From positions 1 through 8,925 of the forward strand of contig CAYQTO010000157.1 in the NCBI GenBank assembly GCA_964420455.1: DNA of 8,925 bases. Reading direction: 5' to 3'. Of the stretch, positions 1 through 6,067 are shown piece after piece. The notes beneath the pieces were generated by a model. It saw only the letters and a list, made by a program, of their open reading frames with translations, did no database searches and was not told where the DNA came from. Each line of letters begins with the position of its first letter. Within the stretch, counting starts at the first letter, position 1. Source of the DNA: CAYQTO01 sp964420455. Lineage in GTDB: Bacteria; Sumerlaeota; Sumerlaeia; SLMS01. The translations under genes and the position numbers were made by a program.

Positions 1-1099
1 CGTGAAGGTTCCATGCCCCCGGGCGGGTCACCCAACCGGACTGCCAGCGGGCGGGAATGGCGGAGGCGCGGCAAAGCGCGATGAACAGCAGCGCCTGGGT
101 CCCGCAATCGCCACGGCCGGCGTCCAGCACCTTGTCGACGATCCGCGGGAGCACCGCGTATTCGTGTTCCGCGGCCCAGGGGATTTCCTCCACAACCCAT
201 TGCCAGAGCGCCTTTGCCCGCAGGAGCGGATTGGCGATCCCCCCACCCACCCGCCTCGCAATGTCCCGCACCCGCCCCTCCAGCGGCACGTGCGGCAGCC
301 GTTCCTTTGTATAGACGGTAGGAACACCGTCTGTCGCATCGAGCGCCGCCAGGTCCGGATCGAGATCCGGCACGAACGCGAAGGAGCGGTATGTGTAGCC
401 GATCTCGAAAGAGACGGGGGCGTCGTCCTCCGCGATGGCCTGCTGGTAGACGGTGCGGTGTGGGGCGTCCTCGGATCCGACAATCGCTCCGGGGTGACTC
501 GTCGAGGTCAGCGCGATGTCGTCCTGCCCCGGGCAGGGGATCGGAAACGGCATCCAGCAGCGGACAGTCTCGCCCGGAGCGATGACGCCCGCGGCCACGG
601 TGATCCGATGACGGACCTGGAAGGTCACGGGGCACCGGAGGTCGCTCCGGCCGCGATGGGCAAGGGCGACCGCCGCGTGGTCGGCGAGATTCACCGGCGA
701 GGTGTCCGCGGCAGCCGGGTCGAGGATCAACCGCGCCTTCTCGCCCGCCCGTCCATGCAGCTCCGGTGTGAACCTGAGGAGGTTGTGGGGCTCGCGGCGG
801 AAATACCGGCGTTCGCCGTCGATGAGGGCGGACTGGACGCAGCCCCGCACGGCGAGCGCCTCCAGTTCGTCCGCCCGCGCGTTCGGAAGGAAAGACCGCA
901 GCTTTTCGAGCATCGCATCCGGCCGGTCCGTAAATTCGTGACGCAGGCGCCGGAGACGTTCGCGTTCCTCCGCCGTTCCCGGCCCTTCGTGGTCATCCAG
1001 CCAGGACTCCGCCTTCGCCAGTTGCCCCTCGCGCAGCAGGGCGGCGTATTCCTCGCCGAAGGTAATGGGGACGAGGTAGTCGGGAAGGGACGGAGTCAT
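1..1099 (-). CDS. Transglutaminase-like superfamily protein, C-terminus cut off by the window edge
   Basis: Seen: an open minus-strand frame from ATG at 1099 runs off the left end without a stop (366 codons). Residues 330-333 read GDCG, followed by an LLFIALCRAS stretch, then IPARWQSGW at 348-356, and the visible part ends NLH with His366. Known: this matches the transglutaminase-like core, in which Cys332 would be the nucleophile and a His 30-40 residues later completes the Cys-His-Asp triad; the Asp would lie outside the window. Such proteins are cysteine proteases, amidases or transferases, and the substrate cannot be told from here. Residues 1-110 form a charged, mostly helical N-terminal region containing IDGERRYFRR (about 93-102). 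I see no signal peptide, so a cytoplasmic location is likely. The start is firm because an in-frame TAA lies at 1121-1123 and no other start codon lies between. There is no clear ribosome binding site. The gene is divergent from the one at 1128. Confidence 0.85.
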   Translation of the reverse strand, partial: MTPSLPDYLVPITFGEEYAALLREGQLAKAESWLDDHEGPGTAEERERLRRLRHEFTDRPDAMLEKLRSFLPNARADELEALAVRGCVQSALIDGERRYFRREPHNLLRFTPELHGRAGEKARLILDPAAADTSPVNLADHAAVALAHRGRSDLRCPVTFQVRHRITVAAGVIAPGETVRCWMPFPIPCPGQDDIALTSTSHPGAIVGSEDAPHRTVYQQAIAEDDAPVSFEIGYTYRSFAFVPDLDPDLAALDATDGVPTVYTKERLPHVPLEGRVRDIARRVGGGIANPLLRAKALWQWVVEEIPWAAEHEYAVLPRIVDKVLDAGRGDCGTQALLFIALCRASAIPARWQSGWVTRPGAWNLH

Positions 1100-1114
1100 G
1101 ATGAAATTCCAGCC

Positions 1115-1120
1115 AAGGAG
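1115..1120 (+). promoter_or_regulatory. Ribosome binding site for the gene at 1128
   Basis: AAGGAG lies 7 bases before the ATG at 1128. It is a near-perfect Shine-Dalgarno match at normal spacing and supports this start. It sits inside the 28-bp divergent gap (1100-1127), so the promoters of both divergent genes must extend into coding sequence. Confidence 0.8.
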
Positions 1121-1127
1121 TTAACGC

Positions 1128-1586
1128 ATGCTGGAACGGGTGATCTCTGGGGGACAAACGGGGATTGATCGTGCGGCGCTGGATGCCGCCATGGAGGCGG
1201 GCCTGCCGGTTGGCGGATGGTGTCCCTGCGGGCGGCTGGCGGAGGACGGCCCCATCCCGGAGGTGTATCCCCTTCGCGAGACGGAAACGGCGGATTACGA
1301 GGAACGGACCAGGCGGAATGTTGAGGACTCGGACGCCACGCTGATCATCACGCGCGGGATTCCCACCGGCGGCACGGCATTGACCATCGAGTTCGTGCGC
1401 GAAACGAGTCGCCCCTGCCTGCTTGTGGACCTGGCGACGAGCCCGGAACCGCATGAGGTCCGCGACTTCCTCGAGGCCCATGGGGTGCGCGTGCTGAACG
1501 TGGCGGGGCCGCGCGAATCGACGACTCCCGGTGTGTATCGTGAGGGGCGTGCGTTCCTGCGGCGGGTTTTCGCGGAAGGGGATTAG
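1128..1586 (+). CDS. YpsA/molybdenum-carrier-like Rossmann (SLOG-type) protein
   Basis: 152 residues, the usual size for the small family annotated 'putative molybdenum carrier' (cpYpsA type). Seen: an N-terminal beta strand leads into GGQTGIDRAALDAA (8-21), a glycine-rich nucleotide or ligand loop. It is followed by GWCPCGR (30-36) with AEDG and IPE, a DSDATLII strand-loop near 67-74, a GGTALT loop at 81-86, and a C-terminal NVAGPRES motif at 124-131. All are family signatures in the expected order, so the gene looks complete. Known: the fold is a Rossmann-like LOG/DprA-type (SLOG) fold proposed to bind nucleotide-derived ligands; the molybdenum role rests on annotation more than on shown biochemistry for most members. 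Cys34 stands where I recall Lys in most relatives. A strong ribosome binding site precedes it. It is divergent from the transglutaminase-like gene and overlaps the convergent neighbour's stop by 4 bp. No molybdopterin genes are in view. Confidence 0.85.
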   Translation: MLERVISGGQTGIDRAALDAAMEAGLPVGGWCPCGRLAEDGPIPEVYPLRETETADYEERTRRNVEDSDATLIITRGIPTGGTALTIEFVRETSRPCLLVDLATSPEPHEVRDFLEAHGVRVLNVAGPRESTTPGVYREGRAFLRRVFAEGD

Positions 1587-2470
1587 GGCGCCGCGCCGGG
1601 CCCGGCGTCCTGTGGTGTCGGGACGGGAGATTCGGCGGAGGCGGGGTCGTCCAGTTCACGCATCAGCTCGTCGGCGGCGTCGGAAGAAATGAGTCCGCCC
1701 TCCGCCTCGCGGTCTACCGGTGGCAGTTGGTCGATGGGCGCGCCTCCCGCCGCGGCCTCCTCCTCGAGTGCCTGCTCCGCTGCCTGACGTTCGAGTTCGA
1801 GGATCAGCGCGTTGTGCCGCTCCTGAATGTCCTCGAAGGGGGCATCCGGATTCGGTTCCGGGAGGGTCGTCGCCTCGCGGAAACGGAGCTCCTTGCGATG
1901 ACCAAACAGTTCATCGTCGTTGAAGATATCGATGAGGAAGATGCCAAGGACGAGGTCGAGTGCTTCCTCCGGATAGACGCCGGCGTCGATCGCGACAAGC
2001 GGGGTGGCGACCTCGGCGCCGAAGCTCAGGTGGCGCTGACGGCCGTCGTCCCAGTGGGGGAGATTGCGCAGGATGCGTCGGTCCTCGATAATCGACCAAT
2101 CCGTGTCCGCGCGCAGGAAGTGGTTCCCGAACACGGGCTCCATCTCGTTGAAGGAGCCATAAAGGAAGGAAACGCCTGCTTCTCGGCGGCGTTCGTCAAC
2201 GATGCCAAAGCCCCGCCGGTCGAGTCCCGCGTAGGTGCCGTCGAAGGTGACAAACCCGGCCTGGAGCGCGGACGTCGCCCGGGCCTTTACCCCGACTCCC
2301 TTGCCATCGCGGGCCCACCCAACCCGCAGCCGCACCACGTCGAGCGTGTCGTGGAATCGGTCTCTAAAGTACCCGCCAATGCCCGAAAGAATGTCGGCGT
2401 GGCCCAAGGCGGGGGGCGCCATCAAGGCAGCGGCAAGAAATGCGGTGGGCAGGAGACGGCGGAGCGGCAT
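1583..2470 (-). CDS. Uncharacterised secreted protein with acidic helical tail
   Basis: I do not recognise a named family. 295 residues from the ATG at 2470. This start is chosen because it opens a textbook signal peptide: MPLRRLL, a hydrophobic core, then PPALG and likely cleavage near residues 23-25. An alternative GTG at 2545 would place a second hydrophobic stretch in front and lies inside a hairpin, so it is less likely. The mature core (about 26-190) has GVGVKARATSALQAGF, a DWSIIEDRRILRNLPHW segment, and a hydrophobic LDLVLGIFLIDIFNDDEL stretch that could be an amphipathic or membrane-associated helix. Residues 212-241 are rich in Glu, Gln, Ala and Leu and may form a coiled coil. The last 55 residues are Pro, Ala, Asp and Ser rich and probably disordered. 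There is no lipobox Cys, so a periplasmic or surface protein is the best guess. It lies 122 bp downstream of trxB and converges on the YpsA-like gene. Confidence 0.7.
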   Translation of the reverse strand: MPLRRLLPTAFLAAALMAPPALGHADILSGIGGYFRDRFHDTLDVVRLRVGWARDGKGVGVKARATSALQAGFVTFDGTYAGLDRRGFGIVDERRREAGVSFLYGSFNEMEPVFGNHFLRADTDWSIIEDRRILRNLPHWDDGRQRHLSFGAEVATPLVAIDAGVYPEEALDLVLGIFLIDIFNDDELFGHRKELRFREATTLPEPNPDAPFEDIQERHNALILELERQAAEQALEEEAAAGGAPIDQLPPVDREAEGGLISSDAADELMRELDDPASAESPVPTPQDAGPGAAP

Positions 2471-2537
2471 GGTCGGCAATCCGGTCAGGTATGGGAGCGA
2501 CGGTGCCCAGAGGACCGCTGCCAGCGCAAGAACGGTT

Positions 2538-2567
2538 TGGCCCACCCGGTGATTGCCGGGCGGGCCA
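2538..2567 (-). terminator. Strong GC hairpin downstream of trxB
   Basis: Arms 2538-2549 and 2556-2567 can form a 12-bp stem with a 6-base loop. The single imperfect position (2544/2561) is an A-C mismatch on the plus strand but a G-U wobble in minus-strand RNA, so the fold favours trxB-sense transcripts. It begins 26 bases after the trxB stop codon. No U-tract follows, so it may be a weak or Rho-assisted terminator, or an mRNA 3'-end stabiliser, rather than a classical intrinsic terminator. Confidence 0.5.
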
Positions 2568-2592
2568 GGATGAACCGGTCAGCGGAGGGGAG

Positions 2593-3552
2593 TCAGTCGG
2601 TGAGACCCTCGCGGGTGAGGTAGCGTTCGACCTCGAGCGCCGCCTTGCACCCGTAGCCCGCCGCCGTGATTGCCTGGCGGTAATGCGTGTCGTGGATGTC
2701 GCCCGCCGCGTAGACGCCCTCGACGCTCGTTTCCTGACGGTCGCTCACGACCAGATACCCCTCGTCGTTCAACTTGAGACTGCCGTTGAGGAAGCTCGAG
2801 TTCGGCGTGTGGCCGATTGCGATGAACATGGCCTCCACTTCGAGTTCCTGCGTGCTGTCGTCCTTGGTGCTCTTGAGCCGGAGCCCTGTCACCTTGGGGA
2901 ACTTGCCGGACGTGTCGCCGAGCACCTCGTCGACCACGTGGTTCCAGACGAACTCGATCTTGGAGTTGTTCAGGGCGCGCTCCGCCATGATCGCCGAGGC
3001 GCGCAACTCGTCGCGCCGGTGGACAACATAGACGCGCTCGGCGAGCTTCGCGAGGTACGTTGCCTCTTCCATTGCCGAGTCCCCGCCGCCGATCACGGCG
3101 ACTTTCTTGCCCTTGTAAAACCCGCCGTCACACACCGCGCAGGTATGTACGCCCCGGTTCCAGTAGGTCTGCTCGCTGTCGAGCTTCAGCATCTTGGGCG
3201 AGGCACCCGTGCAGATGATGATCGTATGGGCGCGGATTTCCTTCTTCCCGGTCTCCAGGACGAAGGGGCGCGTGCCCAAGTCGACATTGCTGATTTCCTC
3301 ATAGTGAATGCGTGCGCCGTAATTCTTGGCCTGCTCCTCCATGTGCATCATCAGCTCGGGGCCGTCGACGCCCTTGGGAAAGCCGGGAAAGTTCTCCACG
3401 TCCGTGGTGGTGGTCAGCTGACCTCCGACCTGGGCACCGGCAAAGACAACGGGCGACAGGTTGGCCCGGGCGAGATAGATGGCGGCGGTCCAGCCCGCAG
3501 GCCCGCTCCCAACAACTACTACCTTCTCAACGTCCTGTGCTTCGTCACTCAT
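2593..3552 (-). CDS. trxB: Thioredoxin-disulfide reductase
   Basis: A 319-residue flavoprotein, the normal length for low-molecular-weight bacterial TrxR. It passes electrons from NADPH through FAD and a redox disulfide to thioredoxin in the cytoplasm. Seen: the FAD-binding GSGPAG at 15-20, GGQL at 43-46, redox-active CAVC at 138-141 followed by DGGFY, the NADPH-binding GGGDSAMEE at 155-163, the HRRDELRAS segment at 178-186 typical of NADPH (not NADH) use, and the second FAD motif AAGD at 282-285. All key residues are present. CAVC replaces the E. coli CATC but is common in other phyla. The ATG at 3552 is chosen over an upstream start at 3618 because it has a ribosome binding site (GGAAGGAAG at 3561-3569, 8 bases away) and the family starts here. 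It lies 118 bp downstream of tRNA-Tyr on the same strand, with a GC hairpin after its stop. Confidence 0.97.
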   Translation of the reverse strand: MSDEAQDVEKVVVVGSGPAGWTAAIYLARANLSPVVFAGAQVGGQLTTTTDVENFPGFPKGVDGPELMMHMEEQAKNYGARIHYEEISNVDLGTRPFVLETGKKEIRAHTIIICTGASPKMLKLDSEQTYWNRGVHTCAVCDGGFYKGKKVAVIGGGDSAMEEATYLAKLAERVYVVHRRDELRASAIMAERALNNSKIEFVWNHVVDEVLGDTSGKFPKVTGLRLKSTKDDSTQELEVEAMFIAIGHTPNSSFLNGSLKLNDEGYLVVSDRQETSVEGVYAAGDIHDTHYRQAITAAGYGCKAALEVERYLTREGLTD

Positions 3553-3560
3553 GAATGGGT

Positions 3561-3569
3561 CTTCCTTCC
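3561..3569 (-). promoter_or_regulatory. Ribosome binding site of trxB
   Basis: GGAAGGAAG on the minus strand, 8 bases before the ATG at 3552. It decides for this start over the in-frame upstream alternative at 3618. Confidence 0.65.
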
Positions 3570-3670
3570 GAAGTTGCTCACACCAACCAAGGCAAGATAA
3601 CTGCCCGCTCTGGAGCAAGCATCAACGAAACCTTGGGGATAACGGAGGTTGGTGATCTGGAGGAAAGAAG

Positions 3671-3758
3671 TGGTGGGCGGAGCTGGATTCGAACCAACGT
3701 AGGGCTCTCGCCCGCCAGGTTTACAGCCTGGTGCAATTGACCGCTCTGCCATCCGCCC
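3671..3758 (-). tRNA. tRNA-Tyr (anticodon GTA)
   Basis: The acceptor arms GGGCGGA (5' end at 3758) and TCCGCCC (3675-3681) pair over all 7 positions. They are followed by discriminator A and an encoded CCA end (3671-3673). The anticodon stem CCAGG/CCTGG closes the 7-base loop CTGTAAA (3720-3726), with GTA complementary to 3722-3724. The T arm has the TTCGAAT loop with a 5-bp stem. The long variable arm folds as GGGC-GAGA-GCCC, making this a class II tRNA as expected for bacterial tRNA-Tyr. It reads tyrosine codons UAC and UAU. It is on the same strand as trxB and the upstream four-gene cluster. All arms are intact. Confidence 0.96.
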
Positions 3759-3796
3759 ACATAAGGACCGACGCGGTTTGGCGCCGGGAATCGCGG

Positions 3797-3825
3797 AACC
3801 TAGGGAGGCCCCGGTCTGGCAGCAA
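3797..3825 (-). promoter_or_regulatory. Possible sigma-70-like promoter for tRNA-Tyr
   Basis: On the minus strand TTGCTG (3820-3825) and TAGGTT (3797-3802) are separated by 17 bases. This would start transcription about 30 bases before the mature tRNA 5' end. The -35 match is fair (4 of 6) and the -10 match is weak (3 of 6). Position and spacing are the main arguments, so this is a tentative call. Confidence 0.25.
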
Positions 3826-3852
3826 GGCCAAAAATGCCAAAATAGCGAGGGA

Positions 3853-4215
3853 TTACTCGGCCCGCGACTGGAGGACCGACTTGATTTTCAGGTCGCCGAT
3901 TTCCCGTTCTGCCTCGCGCTTGGCCTCCTCGAGGGAGGCCAGCCGCGCCTCGAGGTCCACCACCCGCTGCTCAGCCCTCTCCGCCCGCTCCACCGCCGCG
4001 TCCAGCAATCGATCCGTCGGCGCCTCGTGCAGATCCTCCGACGAGGCATCCGCTGTCAGCGGCGACTCGAAAGGCAACGCCACCGGATAGTAGGAGCGCC
4101 AAGCGTACCCACCCGCAACCGCGGCCAGTGACACGGCGCACACAAGCACAAACCGCGAGATCAGACCAAGAGCGTTGGGTCCGGAAGGGGCGCGCTTTTT
4201 TCGGGGACGGGGCAT
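3853..4215 (-). CDS. Small membrane-anchored coiled-coil protein, function unknown
   Basis: 120 residues, no named family recognised. Seen: a basic N-terminus (MPRPRKKR), one hydrophobic segment at about 16-38 predicted to cross the inner membrane with the N-terminus inside, then an extracytoplasmic part. Residues 68-112 are rich in Glu, Arg, Ala and Leu with heptad-like spacing, so a coiled coil or long helix is likely. The layout (short basic tail, one membrane helix, extracytoplasmic coiled coil) is shared by FtsB/FtsL-type and other scaffold proteins, but I see no specific similarity. Start: ATG at 4215; a TTG at 4227 would add four residues and directly follows an in-frame stop. Neither has a good ribosome binding site. 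The gene lies 85 bp after the kinase on the same strand and is probably co-transcribed. Its small size and lack of motifs keep confidence moderate. Confidence 0.65.
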   Translation of the reverse strand: MPRPRKKRAPSGPNALGLISRFVLVCAVSLAAVAGGYAWRSYYPVALPFESPLTADASSEDLHEAPTDRLLDAAVERAERAEQRVVDLEARLASLEEAKREAEREIGDLKIKSVLQSRAE

Positions 4216-4300
4216 CGGCAGCCACAATTACAAAAAGATGCGTCACGTGGGTGGGGCGATCCCGTCTTCCCCCCCACCATGTCAACGAGAGATGGACAGA

Positions 4301-5983
4301 TCAGTTGCGAGGCGGGTTGGTGAGACGGGTGTAGAGGTCGGGCACGGTGAACGCGCCTTCGAAGCTGATCCGGATGTCGTCCTCGGTGTTGGGCGATCGA
4401 TCGAGGCCGCAGCTGTAGATTTCGGAACCAGCCCGGGAGTAGCCGAGGGGGGTGCCCCAGGCGTCGAGCGGCCAGCCATCCTCATTGGTGAGGAAATTGA
4501 CGACGACGTTTTCCTCGTTGGCGATCATCCGGAGGTCGTCGGGGGCATTGGCGTGGAGGCTCCGGTAGCGCTCCACTCCTCCCTGGAGGGTTCGGAGGGT
4601 ATTGCGGGTCAGGCTAAAGGCTTCGCGGTCGGTCATTTCGTCGCTGCCGTTCGTCTGGGCCCGTTCAATCAGCCGCCGTATGGCGATGGCGGTGGGATCC
4701 GTTGGCTGCTCCATTTCGGGCGCTGGCGCAAAGGCCTGCTGGAGCCCGAATCCGATGGCCACCAACGCGACGAGGCACGCGGCCCCGACCGCGGCGATGT
4801 TGCCCATGCCCCATCCCTGATGACCCCCCTGGCCTTCCGAAAGGATGGTGACTTTGCCCGAGGAGGCGGACGAAGCGCCGGGGGGGACGTGCTGGGGCGC
4901 GCCGGTCTGCGCGGCTGAACCGTCCCGGCGGGGGGGTGGTGGAAGCGAGATGCTCGTCTTTCCTCCTCCGCCCTGTGGCGAGGTTTCCGCACCCGGCCCG
5001 ACCACCGAGCCCTGCTCGCGGGTCTGGCACATCAGCCGCACCCGCTGGATGTCCGACAGCAGCGAGTCGTAGTCCTGATAACGCTCGTCGACGTCCTTGC
5101 GCATGCACCTGCCGACGATCTCGTCGAACTCCATGGGAACGTCCGGGCGAAGGGATCTCATGGGGACAAGCGGCGCCGTGACGTGCTTCATCATGATCTG
5201 GACCGGGGAATCGGCCGTGAAGGGGGGACGCCCGACAATCAAGTGGTAGAAGGTGGCTCCAACCGAGTAGATGTCGGCCCGGTGATCGACCACGCGCCCC
5301 TGGCCTTGCTCCGGCGCCATGTAGGAAGGGGTTCCAAGCACCATGCCTTCCTGGGTCAGGTAACTGTCTTCGAAAAAGATCTTGGCGAGGCCAAAGTCGA
5401 CGACCTTGGCGACACCCGACTGCGTGAGCATGATGTTCGCCGGCTTGATATCGCGGTGGACGATGTTGAGCTTCTTGGCGGCGGCGAGCGCGGAGACGAC
5501 CTGCTCCATGAGGTGGGCGATGACCGAGAACGTCATCGGTGTGCGACGGCGGATTTGGTCCATGAGGGAACCGCCATCAACAAACTCCATGGCGAGGAAC
5601 GGGCGCCCCTCCTCTGAGAGGCCAACGAGATAGACCCGGGCGATGTTTTCGTGCTGGACGGAGGCGGCAGCGCGGGCCTCGCGCTCGAAGCGCTTCATCG
5701 CATCGACGTCCGACAGGAGCGTGGGATCCATCAACTTAAGGGCGACAGGGCGTCTCAGGGCATCGTCCATGGCCAGGTACACCTGGCCCATGCCTCCCTT
5801 GGCGAGCTTCTTCTCGAGCCGGTACGGGCCCACATAGGTCCCGGGCTGCTCTGCCTCGGCATCCTTGGCGATGGGGATGCGCCCCTCACTGCGGACTTCC
5901 TGCCTCTCCACGGGCGCGGGTTGACCTCCTCCCGCCCCTGCGAACGGGTAGGTCGTCTTCTGCTTGTCCTCCGGGCTGCTCAC
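4301..5983 (-). CDS. Transmembrane Ser/Thr protein kinase with GspG-like C-terminal domain
   Basis: 560 residues. The Hanks-type kinase domain spans about 54-318: glycine loop KGGMGQV 62-68, ATP-anchoring Lys83, helix-C Glu102, catalytic HRDIKPAN 176-183, metal-binding DFG 196-198, activation segment ending GTPSYMAPE 217-225. All catalytic residues are present, so it should be active; the first loop glycine is Ala61. A Gly/Pro/Ser linker (325-390) precedes one membrane helix (about 394-416), putting the kinase in the cytoplasm and 423-560 outside. The outer part has a helix like the GspG 'ALERY' helix (LQGGVERYRS 466-475), then DAWGTPLGYS (507-516), IYSCGLD (522-528) and an acidic DDI (535-537), resembling the globular domain of the T2SS major pseudopilin. 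The signal sensed and the targets are unknown. The start is GTG; no ATG lies in frame upstream before the neighbouring gene. It lies 84 bp after the TolC-family gene. Confidence 0.93.
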   Translation of the reverse strand: MSSPEDKQKTTYPFAGAGGGQPAPVERQEVRSEGRIPIAKDAEAEQPGTYVGPYRLEKKLAKGGMGQVYLAMDDALRRPVALKLMDPTLLSDVDAMKRFEREARAAASVQHENIARVYLVGLSEEGRPFLAMEFVDGGSLMDQIRRRTPMTFSVIAHLMEQVVSALAAAKKLNIVHRDIKPANIMLTQSGVAKVVDFGLAKIFFEDSYLTQEGMVLGTPSYMAPEQGQGRVVDHRADIYSVGATFYHLIVGRPPFTADSPVQIMMKHVTAPLVPMRSLRPDVPMEFDEIVGRCMRKDVDERYQDYDSLLSDIQRVRLMCQTREQGSVVGPGAETSPQGGGGKTSISLPPPPRRDGSAAQTGAPQHVPPGASSASSGKVTILSEGQGGHQGWGMGNIAAVGAACLVALVAIGFGLQQAFAPAPEMEQPTDPTAIAIRRLIERAQTNGSDEMTDREAFSLTRNTLRTLQGGVERYRSLHANAPDDLRMIANEENVVVNFLTNEDGWPLDAWGTPLGYSRAGSEIYSCGLDRSPNTEDDIRISFEGAFTVPDLYTRLTNPPRN

Positions 5984-6023
5984 GCGGGCGCTCGGTTCCT
6001 GTAGGTCTCGACCATCAAGGTAT

Positions 6024-6064
6024 GGCCGAGGGCCTATCGTTGGATAGCGAAAAGAAGCTCGGCC
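6024..6064 (-). other. Two-part stem-loop between the TolC-family gene and the kinase gene
   Basis: Outer arms GGCCGAG (6024-6030) and CTCGGCC (6058-6064) pair over 7 bp. Inside them CTATC (6034-6038) and GATAG (6043-6047) pair over 5 bp around a 4-base loop. The structure starts 3 bases after the TolC-family stop codon and has no U-tract on the minus strand. It could be an attenuator or an mRNA-processing or stabilising element that sets different expression of the two genes. The role is inferred. Confidence 0.4.
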
Positions 6065-6067
6065 CGT

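Noticed and set aside
2..1168. Long plus-strand open frame (388 codons)
   Set aside because: It is antisense to the transglutaminase-like gene, whose family motifs are clear. The translated frame is low in hydrophobic pattern, rich in Arg, Gly and Pro, and lacks a known motif. GC-rich DNA commonly leaves such shadows.
1727..3600. Two long plus-strand open frames (1727-2623 and 2440-3600)
   Set aside because: They lie antisense to the secreted protein and to trxB, the latter certain from its motifs. No recognisable domain.
3553..3670. Possible promoter or terminator between tRNA-Tyr and trxB
   Set aside because: The best -10 (TATCTT) has no -35 at proper spacing, and the CCAAGG/CCTTGG inverted repeat is short with a loop of more than 30 bases.
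3671..3758. tRNA-Tyr as an integration site for a mobile element
   Set aside because: No integrase gene, no repeat of the tRNA 3' end elsewhere in the window, and flanking genes look like ordinary chromosome.
4227..4285. Perfect TTGACA (4280-4285) and a TGTAAT (4227-4232) on the minus strand before the small membrane gene
   Set aside because: The two hexamers are 47 bases apart, and neither has a partner at 16-18 bases, so no promoter is called.
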